NCBI RefSeq assembly: GCF_016592155.1
Contig: NZ_AP024237.1
Coordinates: forward strand, 3,534,001 to 3,598,000
DNA from: Mycobacterium heckeshornense
GTDB lineage: Bacteria; Actinomycetota; Actinomycetes; Mycobacteriales; Mycobacteriaceae
Direction: 5' to 3'
Length of the DNA stretch: 64,000 nucleotides
Part shown: one piece after another, positions 20,062-27,219 of the stretch
Layout: each line of letters opens with the position of its first letter
Position numbering within the stretch: the first letter of the stretch is position 1
Position numbers and translations under genes: made by a program
The notes under the pieces: generated by a model
The model's input: the letters and a program-made list of their open reading frames with translations, nothing else
Told to the model about the DNA's origin: nothing
Databases searched by the model: none

Positions 20062-21399
20062 TCATTCGGAGGGCTGTGCTTCAAGCGGCTCAACCTCGTC
20101 GGGAGAGAAATACAGGTATCGGCCGTACCAGTCGTGCAGGTCCGCTGCCGGATCATCGTCGACGACGACGCCGAGATGCTTGTTGCCGTCGACGTCTTCG
20201 TGCACCGACGTGACACGAGCGGTCTTGCCCGCGACGAAAAGGTCTTGCGCATCGGCGCGGCGCGCTGGATGCAGCCGCACCCTGCTGCCTCTGGCCAACG
20301 GGATGCCATTCACCAGGATGGCGTCGGTCTCCGGGCGCACCGCGTTGTCCGCCAGCGGATCCCACCAGTCCACTCCCTCGGGTATTTCGGGGATGAGCCG
20401 CGCAACGGTGGCATCTGCGCTCTGATGGGGCTGGCGCAGCACGCCGTGCAGGCCCTGCATCTCTTCGGGCGACATCGCGTCGCAGCGTTCGATGATCCGG
20501 GCGGCCAGTGGATCGGTGGCGCGCGCCTGCGCCTTCTCCTCCTCGGTCATGGTCATCACCCGCAGGGTGAGTATCTCGTCGATCTCGGTGGCGTCGTACA
20601 GCGCAGTCTGGCTCTGCTCGGCGATTTCGGGATGGTCGTAGAGAATGATCGGCGAGATCAGCAGCAGATCGCGATCACCAGCTGCGCCGGCCAGCACCGG
20701 AAAGCATCGGTGCTGCTCGCAACGTCCTGCGGCAGCTGCGGCGTACTCTGGCGGCTCAAGCAACGAAATAAACTCTCCTCCAATAACTTCCGCAATCATG
20801 TGGCTGCCAATCAACGATCTGGCGATCGCGTCGTCTTTATCCGTCGCCGGTGCACCGGTGTTCTGGAGGGTAACGGTGACACGGTCCAGTGCACCATCAC
20901 CTTCGACTCCGACGGAGAGCAACCCACGAATCTCCCGCCTCGTGCGCACCAGTCGACCACCGGCGACCGCTTCGATGTCGGTTCCCGCCGGAGCGGTCAC
21001 GGGAACAGTCCACAACCCCGGCTGCTCAGCGAATTCGAAAGGACCGAAGCACAACTCGCATTCCACCGCTTCGTCCCACGAAATCCACGAACCCGCCGCC
21101 GTCGTCAGTTTGTCAACGGGTTGATAGCGCCCGCACCCCATGTCGCGCTCGGCACCGCGATGCTGCAGTTGCAAGAATCGCACCACCAGTTTGACGGCAT
21201 CCGCAGCGTCAACGAGAAACTGCGCCGACATATCCGCGTCCTCGCCGATCCCTGCTGCAGCGGCGCCGGGGGGACCGAGAACTCCGAACTGCCAACGTGA
21301 TTGGTTCTTGCGGGACGTCGCGCGGTACGGATACAGCAGGTAGCCCTCATACAGCACGGCATCGGCGACGCTGCGGGCGCGGTCCCAGTTTGCGCTCAT
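20062..21399 (-). CDS. Uncharacterised 445-residue hydrogenase-operon protein
   Basis: I do not recognise a named domain. The protein opens MSANWDRARSVADAVLYEGY followed by LLYPYRATSRKNQ, a phrase I associate with actinobacterial uptake-hydrogenase clusters. The middle contains CELCFGPFEF and an acidic helical stretch (IDEILTLRVMTMTEEEKAQARATDP). The C-terminal 110 residues look beta-rich (VNGIPLARGSRVRLHP, then VTSVHEDVDGNKHLGVVVDDDP), like an SH3-type tail. There is no signal peptide or membrane segment. The ATG overlaps the DUF6084 stop as ATGA. Confidence 0.75.
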   Translation of the reverse strand: MSANWDRARSVADAVLYEGYLLYPYRATSRKNQSRWQFGVLGPPGAAAAGIGEDADMSAQFLVDAADAVKLVVRFLQLQHRGAERDMGCGRYQPVDKLTTAAGSWISWDEAVECELCFGPFEFAEQPGLWTVPVTAPAGTDIEAVAGGRLVRTRREIRGLLSVGVEGDGALDRVTVTLQNTGAPATDKDDAIARSLIGSHMIAEVIGGEFISLLEPPEYAAAAAGRCEQHRCFPVLAGAAGDRDLLLISPIILYDHPEIAEQSQTALYDATEIDEILTLRVMTMTEEEKAQARATDPLAARIIERCDAMSPEEMQGLHGVLRQPHQSADATVARLIPEIPEGVDWWDPLADNAVRPETDAILVNGIPLARGSRVRLHPARRADAQDLFVAGKTARVTSVHEDVDGNKHLGVVVDDDPAADLHDWYGRYLYFSPDEVEPLEAQPSE

Positions 21400-22043
21400 G
21401 GGACCTCCTCGCGGGCGGCGGCCAGCAGCGCGGTGACCGCATCGTCGAGATCCAGGAAGCCGCGCGCGTACTTATACGCAGCCAGCGCCGTCACCGTGTC
21501 GTGAGAAAGCCTGACCCATCCGCTGTTCGGGTAGTGCTGCTGGATGAGATCCCGCCACACGGCGACCGGCATGTCGTATCGGTCCTCGCAGTCCCACGGC
21601 ACTTGCTGGACCGAAAAGCCACGCTCGCCCGCCATGAATACCGTTCCGCTGAAAAGAAATTGCAGCGGCACTACGCCATCGCGCAATGCATGGAAGTACT
21701 TGGCCGCGGCGACCTCGAAGTCGTAGGTGCACGGCAGCCCGAGGGCTAATTCGGTGGCGCCGGTGAATCCCGGCACCATTGCCGCGCAGTGCTGCCAGAC
21801 AAAGCTTCGCTGGGTGCTCGCCCATCGTTGGCGCGGCCCGAACAAATCGGCCAGCCCGGCAGCCTCCTCGTCGGAATAACTGCGCCGCAACGGATCGATG
21901 CGAACCTGGCAGCGCAGGGCGATGGCGTGCACCGGTTGGTCGTCGGGCACCGAAATCGCCACCCGCGCGGTCAGCGTGGGCGTGACGGCGTAGGCTTCGG
22001 GGACCACGTCGATGACGTCAAAGTCGAGGTCGGCCGTGGTCAT
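21396..22043 (-). CDS. DUF6084 family protein of the hydrogenase operon
   Basis: 215 residues matching the DUF6084 family by its phrases ALRCQVRIDPLRRSYSDEE and PCTYDFEVAAAKYFHALRDG, with FLFSGTVFMAGERGF and QVPWDCEDRY further on. It is predicted cytosolic, alpha/beta, and has no known activity. It is tightly coupled, with ATGA overlaps at both ends, between the DUF5947 and 445-residue genes. Family members occur next to group 2a hydrogenases, so a structural or maturation role is likely but untested. Confidence 0.74.
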   Translation of the reverse strand: MTTADLDFDVIDVVPEAYAVTPTLTARVAISVPDDQPVHAIALRCQVRIDPLRRSYSDEEAAGLADLFGPRQRWASTQRSFVWQHCAAMVPGFTGATELALGLPCTYDFEVAAAKYFHALRDGVVPLQFLFSGTVFMAGERGFSVQQVPWDCEDRYDMPVAVWRDLIQQHYPNSGWVRLSHDTVTALAAYKYARGFLDLDDAVTALLAAAREEVP

Positions 22044-22663
22044 GGTCGTCGCTCCGCACTGCGCGCGGCGAGCGTGGCGAAGAAGTCATCGATGAAATCG
22101 CGGGCGTCCTGGCCCCCGTCGAAACCGCGCCACAATTTCCGCAGGGTCCCGACGAATTCGTAGCAGGCGTCGATGGGCACCAGGTAACAGATCGGGTCTC
22201 CCGCGTCGGATATGCGCACCAGCAGCGCTTCCACGTCGTCGGCGAGCAGGCCCACGCGGGGTTCGGTGGCGCTAATGGCGGTCCAGGCGTCCAAGTCGAG
22301 TTCGGACTCGGTGGCGCCGGCGGGCCCGGGATAGAACGCGACAATGCGACCCAGCGTCGAGTTACGGAAGAAAAACGTCACTCCGACCGGAATCTGCAGC
22401 CCCTCCCAGGCGCGCCGGTCCAGCCGGAAATCGGGGAATGCCAGGTAACGGTCCGGGACCGCGCGGTACTTCAAGTCGGCATGCTGGTCAGTGAACAGCA
22501 GGTAGCAGGCTCGGCACACGCACATCAATTGGCGGGCAGGGATATTCACGACGTGCTGGTGCGAATCCGCGATCGCTTCCGAGCACATGTCGCATCGCTG
22601 GCCGACGGGCGCGGGCGCACGCCGGCCGGTGATCCGGGACAGCACATCGTAGGCGCTCGTCAT
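22040..22663 (-). CDS. DUF5947 family protein with a four-cysteine motif
   Basis: 207 residues. Near the N-terminus two cysteine pairs, CDMCSE and CRACYLLF, are about 26 residues apart and probably bind zinc or an iron-sulfur cluster. The rest (VPDRYLAFPDFRLDRRAWEGL, IPVGVTFFFRNS, RIVAFYPGPAGATES) fits the DUF5947 family known from hydrogenase operons. It follows the NifU/Rieske gene by 49 bases and overlaps the next gene by four. The function is unknown; metal handling or electron transfer fits the cysteines. Confidence 0.75.
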   Translation of the reverse strand: MTSAYDVLSRITGRRAPAPVGQRCDMCSEAIADSHQHVVNIPARQLMCVCRACYLLFTDQHADLKYRAVPDRYLAFPDFRLDRRAWEGLQIPVGVTFFFRNSTLGRIVAFYPGPAGATESELDLDAWTAISATEPRVGLLADDVEALLVRISDAGDPICYLVPIDACYEFVGTLRKLWRGFDGGQDARDFIDDFFATLAARSAERRP

Positions 22664-22712
22664 GCGCGCCGCTCCTTCTCATTCGCGTCGCTGTGCACCG
22701 ACGCCGGCGCGG

Positions 22713-23615
22713 TCATGCCGGTGCTCCCATCGGCTCGGTGGGCACCGCCACCGACAGCACCCCGTCGCGAACCAGCAGCGGGAAGGGGTCCAGATGTGCC
22801 GCGGGATCGCCCAGCCCGGCGCCGGCGTGCACGATGTCGAAATCACTGCGACATCGCGGGCAACGCAAGACCGGTCCACCGGCGTTGTCCGAAGCCCGTA
22901 ACGCCGCACCGGCCAGCGACCCGTCGCATACCGGACAGTTGTCGCGGTAGGCGTACAACTGCTCACCGACCCGGCAGACAAGTATGGATAGGCCCGCGAC
23001 GAGGAACCCGCCCACTTCGCCGGGCACCAAGTCGGCTATCTCGGGCACCTGGTGCCACGCAGCGCCGGTCGAATGCACCTTCGCCAGCAGTGATGCGGCC
23101 GGGATTACCCGCCCCGAATCAGCTTCGGCCGCAACGACTTCGATCGACGAAATCTCCGGCGCTGCGGCACGCACGGCATCCTCGACGGCCAATTCCAACG
23201 TCACCGCCGACGACGGGCAGCTCTTGCAGCTACCGGAAAACCGCAAGCGAACGGTGTCATCAACGATGTCGAGCAGATGCACGTCGCCGCCGTGGGAACC
23301 CAGGTAGGGCCGGACGCGGTCCAATGCGTCTGCGACCCTGCGCTCGACGTCGTGCGGGTGCAGCCCGTGCACCAGCAGCAGGCTGGCCACCAGGTCGTCG
23401 CCGGCCAGCCGCGCGATGAGTCCCGGATCGCCGATCATCTCCACGATCCGTCTAAGACCCGCGCCGTAGAGCTCGACTACCTCGCGGACCAGCTGCTCGG
23501 CGCGCTCACGCGCAACGGACCCGGCCGCCGACGTGGCGTCCAGCAGCGTCTGGATCCGATCGCCCGCCGTGCGCCATTGCGCGTCCCCCTCGAACTCCTC
23601 GGGGCGATCTGCCAT
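22713..23615 (-). CDS. NifU/Rieske-type iron-sulfur protein (HucE-like)
   Basis: 300 residues. After a helical N-terminal part, a NifU C-terminal-type domain lies at about residues 95-165 (RPYLGSHGGDVHLLDI and the CKSCPSS cluster site). A Rieske-like domain starts about residue 190 and carries CPVCDGSL and CPRCRSDFD. The Rieske ligand pairs are normally Cys-X-His and Cys-X2-His; here all four positions appear to be Cys, so it may hold a rubredoxin- or zinc-type site. The gene lies 3 bases after hucL. It corresponds in architecture to the Rieske-type HucE described with M. smegmatis Huc, where it serves electron transfer. Confidence 0.82.
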   Translation of the reverse strand: MADRPEEFEGDAQWRTAGDRIQTLLDATSAAGSVARERAEQLVREVVELYGAGLRRIVEMIGDPGLIARLAGDDLVASLLLVHGLHPHDVERRVADALDRVRPYLGSHGGDVHLLDIVDDTVRLRFSGSCKSCPSSAVTLELAVEDAVRAAAPEISSIEVVAAEADSGRVIPAASLLAKVHSTGAAWHQVPEIADLVPGEVGGFLVAGLSILVCRVGEQLYAYRDNCPVCDGSLAGAALRASDNAGGPVLRCPRCRSDFDIVHAGAGLGDPAAHLDPFPLLVRDGVLSVAVPTEPMGAPA

Positions 23616-23618
23616 CCA

Positions 23619-25418
23619 TCACTCCCCGGTAGCTGCTTGTGTCGGCGAGTGCAGTCGCTCCAGCGTCTTGCCCTTGCCCAGGTACATGTGCACTCCGCAC
23701 GGCAGACACGGGTCGAAACTGCGTACCGTGCGCATGATGTCGATGCCCTTGAAATGCTCGCGGTCGTTCTCCTCGAAGATCGGCTGACCTTGCACCGCGT
23801 CCTCGTAAGGCCCCGGCGTGCCGTAGAAGTCGCGCGGGTTGGCGTTCCACGGCGTCGGCGGATACGGGTGGTAGTTGGCGATCTTGCCGTCGCGGATCAC
23901 CATGTGGTGGCTGAGCACTCCACGCACTGCCTCGGTGAAACCGCAGCCGATGCCTTCTTTGGGCACCTCGAACTTTTCCCAGGTCTTGGTGCGACCGGCC
24001 CGGATCTCGGCGAGCGCCTTCTCGGCGAAGTGCAGCGCACACGCGGCCGCATAGGCCTGGAAGTAGGTCCGCGCCCGATCGCGCTCGATGGTGTTAGACC
24101 CATGCCGGGGAATCTTCCACTCGAATTCGACCGGGCCCTTGAGCGCGGTCTTGGGCAGGTTGATCTGCACGGAATGCCCGGTGGATTTGACGTAACCGAT
24201 GTCGACCAGGCCGCCCAGCGCGGTCGCCCATAGCCGCGCCAGCGGCCCGCCGCCGGTATCGAGTGCCAGGTAGTCACCGTTGTGGAACCAGCGGGGCGAC
24301 ATTACCCAGCTGTACTTGCCACCGTCCATGTCCCGCTTCTGTGGGTGTGGCAGGGTGTGCTGGTTCCACGGGTGCCGACGGTCCACCGGATTACCCAGCG
24401 GGTCGGTCTCGACGAACATCTCCTGATCGGTCCAGTCGTCGTAATACGAACTGCCCAAAAGAATCCGGATGCCCAGGTTGATGTCGACCAGCGAAGTGGT
24501 GACCAGCTTGCCGTCGACCACTACTCCGGGTGTGACGAACATCTTCCGGCCCCAGGACTCCATATCCCGGTAGTCGAAGTTGCAGTGTTCGGGATCCTGG
24601 AACGAACCCCAGCAGCCCAGCAGGGTGCGTCGCAAACCGACCTTCTCATAACCGGGCATCGCCTCGTAGAAGAAGTCGAACAGGTCGTCGTGCATGGGCA
24701 CGACCTTCTTCATGAACTCGACGTAGCGCATCAGCCGGCTCATGTAGTCGGTCATCAACTGCACGGTCGCAGTGGTGCCGATGCCGCCCGGGTACAGCGT
24801 GGACGGGTGCACGTGCCTGCCCTCCATGAGGCAGAACATTTCCCGTGTGTACCGGCTGGTTTGCAGTGCCTCGCGGTAAAACTCGCCGCTGAACGGGTTG
24901 AGCGCCCGCATGATGTCGGCGATGGTCTTGTACCCGTGCATATCAGCGTGGGGCGCGGGGGTGTTTTCCGCTTGAGCCAGCACGCCGGGGTTGGTCTCGG
25001 AGACCATCTTTTCGCAGAAGTCCACACCAACCAGGTTCTCCTGGAAGATGTTGTGGTCGAACATGTATTCCGCGGCCTCGCCGAGGTTAATCAGCCACTC
25101 GGCCAGGTGCGGCGGCTTGACACCGTAAGCCATGTTCTGCGTGTAACACGAGCACGTGCAGTGGTTGTCGCCGCAGATTCCGCAGATGCGGCTGGTGATG
25201 AAGTGTGCATCGCGGGGATCCTTGCCCCTCATGAAAAGCGAGTAGCCACGGAAAATCGACGAGGTGGAATGACACTCGACCACTTCTTTGTTGTCGAAGT
25301 CGATCTTGGTGTAAATACCGAGACTGCCGACGATCCGGGTGATGGGGTCCCACGCCATCTCGACCAGTTGGCCGGGTTCACGCTTGGCCTGGGTCGGCTC
25401 GGGAATAATCCTTGTCAT
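23619..25418 (-). CDS. hucL: [NiFe]-hydrogenase large subunit, group 2a (Huc type)
   Basis: The catalytic subunit oxidises H2 at a Ni-Fe(CN)2CO centre. It has 599 residues, with the L1 motif RICGICGDNHC (Cys79 and Cys82) and the L2 motif DPCLPCGVH (Cys571, Cys574, His577), which supply the four Ni-binding cysteines. A 22-residue tail (starting MYLGKGKT) follows His577, so a specific endopeptidase should be required to finish maturation; none is encoded in the window. The gene is 39 bases downstream of hucS. Absence of export signals points to a cytosolic enzyme, and Huc-type enzymes oxidise H2 at very low concentrations and pass electrons to the quinone pool. Confidence 0.95.
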   Translation of the reverse strand: MTRIIPEPTQAKREPGQLVEMAWDPITRIVGSLGIYTKIDFDNKEVVECHSTSSIFRGYSLFMRGKDPRDAHFITSRICGICGDNHCTCSCYTQNMAYGVKPPHLAEWLINLGEAAEYMFDHNIFQENLVGVDFCEKMVSETNPGVLAQAENTPAPHADMHGYKTIADIMRALNPFSGEFYREALQTSRYTREMFCLMEGRHVHPSTLYPGGIGTTATVQLMTDYMSRLMRYVEFMKKVVPMHDDLFDFFYEAMPGYEKVGLRRTLLGCWGSFQDPEHCNFDYRDMESWGRKMFVTPGVVVDGKLVTTSLVDINLGIRILLGSSYYDDWTDQEMFVETDPLGNPVDRRHPWNQHTLPHPQKRDMDGGKYSWVMSPRWFHNGDYLALDTGGGPLARLWATALGGLVDIGYVKSTGHSVQINLPKTALKGPVEFEWKIPRHGSNTIERDRARTYFQAYAAACALHFAEKALAEIRAGRTKTWEKFEVPKEGIGCGFTEAVRGVLSHHMVIRDGKIANYHPYPPTPWNANPRDFYGTPGPYEDAVQGQPIFEENDREHFKGIDIMRTVRSFDPCLPCGVHMYLGKGKTLERLHSPTQAATGE

Positions 25419-25457
25419 CGAAGTTCACTCTTTTCTTCGTGTGAGTGCTGCGCCGCG

Positions 25458-26513
25458 TCACCAGGTGCGGCGCGCACCCGTCAGGAGTTCGGTACCCTTG
25501 CGCCGCCAACGCGGCTCTTTGTCGACGGTGCGGTTGGTGATACCGCGCAAGTTGCGGATCAGCGAGCCGTACAAGCCCGACGCGGTAGTTGACACTTTGC
25601 CGCCCGGCGGCTCGTCCATGAACGGCATGAACTTGTCCGGGAAACCGGGCATGGTGCAACCGATGCAGATGCCTCCGACGTTGGGGCAGCCGCCGATACC
25701 ATTGATCCAACCACGCTTGGGCACGTTGCACTTCACGACCGGGCCCCAACAGCCCAGCTTCACAATGCATTTCGGCGACCCGTACTCCGTGGCGAAGTCG
25801 CCCTGCTCGTAGTAGCCGGCCCGGTCGCACCCCTCGTGCACGGTGTTGCCGAAGAGCCACTGCGGTCGCAGCGCGTCATCTAGCGGGATCATCGGTGCTT
25901 GCCCGGTGGCCATGTAGAGCAGGTAGGTCAACGTCTCGGCCAGGTTGTCCGGATGGATCGGGCAGCCTGGCACGCAGACGATCGGAATGCCCGCTTTGCT
26001 CTTCCAGTCCCAGCCAAGGTAGTCCGGAACGCCCATGGCGCCGGTCGGATTGCCCGCCATCGCGTGGATGCCGCCGTAGGTGGCGCAGGTTCCGGCTGCC
26101 ACGATCGCAGTTGCCTTGGGCGCAAGGCGGTCCAGCCACTCGCTGGTGGTCATCGGCTGACCCGTCGCGGGATTGTTGCCGAAACCGCACCAATAGCCTT
26201 CGGTTTTGATTTGCTCGTTGGGGATGGAACCCTCCACGACGAGCACAAATGGTTCGAGTTCACCGCGATCAGCTTTGAAGAACCACTCGAGAAAATCGTC
26301 CGCTCCGCCGCTGGGGCCGCATTCGAAGTCGATAAGCGGCCAATGCACGGCGATCTTAGGCAGCCCGGGGAGCGCGCCGAGAGCGATCTCCTCCACGCTC
26401 GGTTGGGTGGCGGCAGTCAACGCCACCGAATCGCCGTCACAACTCAAACCCGCGTTGATCCAGAGCACATGGATGAGGGTGTCTTCCGCTTTGACTGCTG
26501 CTTCCGTTGGCAT
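25458..26513 (-). CDS. hucS: [NiFe]-hydrogenase small subunit, group 2a (Huc type)
   Basis: The electron-transfer subunit has 351 residues. The usual first cluster motif Cys-X2-Cys reads LSCDGDSVAL here, so Cys25 is kept but the second position is Asp28. GTCATYGG, VPGCPIHPD, CIVKLGCWGPVVKCNVPKRG and GCPNVGGICIGCTMPGF provide the remaining ligands for three clusters. There is no twin-arginine signal, as expected for a cytosolic group 2a enzyme. The ATG at 26513 has GGAAAG 7 bases upstream. It is the first gene of the operon. Confidence 0.94.
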   Translation of the reverse strand: MPTEAAVKAEDTLIHVLWINAGLSCDGDSVALTAATQPSVEEIALGALPGLPKIAVHWPLIDFECGPSGGADDFLEWFFKADRGELEPFVLVVEGSIPNEQIKTEGYWCGFGNNPATGQPMTTSEWLDRLAPKATAIVAAGTCATYGGIHAMAGNPTGAMGVPDYLGWDWKSKAGIPIVCVPGCPIHPDNLAETLTYLLYMATGQAPMIPLDDALRPQWLFGNTVHEGCDRAGYYEQGDFATEYGSPKCIVKLGCWGPVVKCNVPKRGWINGIGGCPNVGGICIGCTMPGFPDKFMPFMDEPPGGKVSTTASGLYGSLIRNLRGITNRTVDKEPRWRRKGTELLTGARRTW

Positions 26514-26599
26514 GCTGCAGCTTTCCGGGGCTGGGATGAGCTGTGGCCCCTGACGCCGCCGGAGTCGACCGTCGGCCCACTTACGCGGCGCTATTTGCT

Positions 26600-26628
26600 G
26601 GTTTACTCGCGCCGCGATATGTTGTCAA
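26600..26628 (-). promoter_or_regulatory. Candidate promoter of the hydrogenase operon
   Basis: On the minus strand an exact TTGACA (26623-26628) is followed 17 bases later by TAAACC (26600-26605), a weak -10 box. Transcription would start about 80 bases before hucS. The whole 26514-26894 intergenic region is visibly richer in A and T than the flanking genes. Confidence 0.4.
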
Positions 26629-26773
26629 CGGCCTCTTGCGGTCACGGAAAATCAGCATCTACTTCCTCGAATTCGCCGCGTTGCGTCGACGCAGAAGGTA
26701 GGCTTGAACAGGAGATAACGGCGGCTGCGAGCCGCCTAGGTGTGTATTCCGTCATTTTGTGCGATAACCGTCA

Positions 26774-26813
26774 TGCGAATTATTTGCAAGTCGGCACCTG
26801 CGAATTAATTGCA
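26774..26813. repeat. Two AT-rich 15-bp direct repeats between hucS and its divergent neighbour
   Basis: TGCGAATTATTTGCA (26774-26788) and TGCGAATTAATTGCA (26799-26813) agree at 14 of 15 positions and are 25 bases apart. They could be paired operator sites for a regulator of hucS or of the divergent genes. CCGTCAT also occurs twice just upstream (26748 and 26768 regions). Confidence 0.45.
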
Positions 26814-26894
26814 GTTAGCTGGCCGGTAGATTTGCCGCCTGTTTCGCGGCGTAACCGAGCTATCCTGAAGCGGCGGGGCGCACCGTGAGGCACC

Positions 26895-27206
26895 ATGGAC
26901 CGTGACGAGCTGTTCGCCTCGATCGAGGCGGCGCGCCCCGGTCGTGATGACGTCGTGTATCTCGAACGACGTGCCGGGGATTACCACTGTCGGATTGTGC
27001 CCGCCGGCGGCGAAGGCGTCGGCGTAAGGGTGTCGGGGGAACCCGAACCCGACGCGTGGATGGCGTTGTCGGTGGCGTGGCCTTTTGATGATCCGAAGCG
27101 GTTGAGGGCATTCTTCGACGATCTACTCGCCGAGCTGGAGTCGATGGCCTCACGCACCGATCGGTGCCGCTGGCCGCTCGACGAGCCGTGGCCACACTTC
27201 CATTGA
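26895..27206 (+). CDS. Hypothetical protein, 103 residues
   Basis: A small soluble, mixed-charge protein without signal or membrane segment; it contains DVVYLERRAGDYHCRIVPAG and AWPFDDPKRLRAFFDDLLAEL. I do not recognise the family. The ATG at 26895 is preceded by GAGG. It lies 13 bases before the nuclease-like gene and is probably co-transcribed with it, divergently from the hydrogenase operon. Codon use and GC-rich third positions look like a real mycobacterial gene. Confidence 0.6.
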   Translation: MDRDELFASIEAARPGRDDVVYLERRAGDYHCRIVPAGGEGVGVRVSGEPEPDAWMALSVAWPFDDPKRLRAFFDDLLAELESMASRTDRCRWPLDEPWPHFH

Positions 27207-27219
27207 CCGACGGGACAGC

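Noticed and set aside
25899-26888. Long plus-strand ORF (329 codons)
   Set aside because: It is the antisense of hucS, has no family-like sequence, and follows the high-GC third-position pattern of the opposite gene.
26514-26894. A hucM-like gene upstream of hucS
   Set aside because: No minus-strand ORF longer than about 60 codons lies there, and the one present has no scaffold-like sequence.
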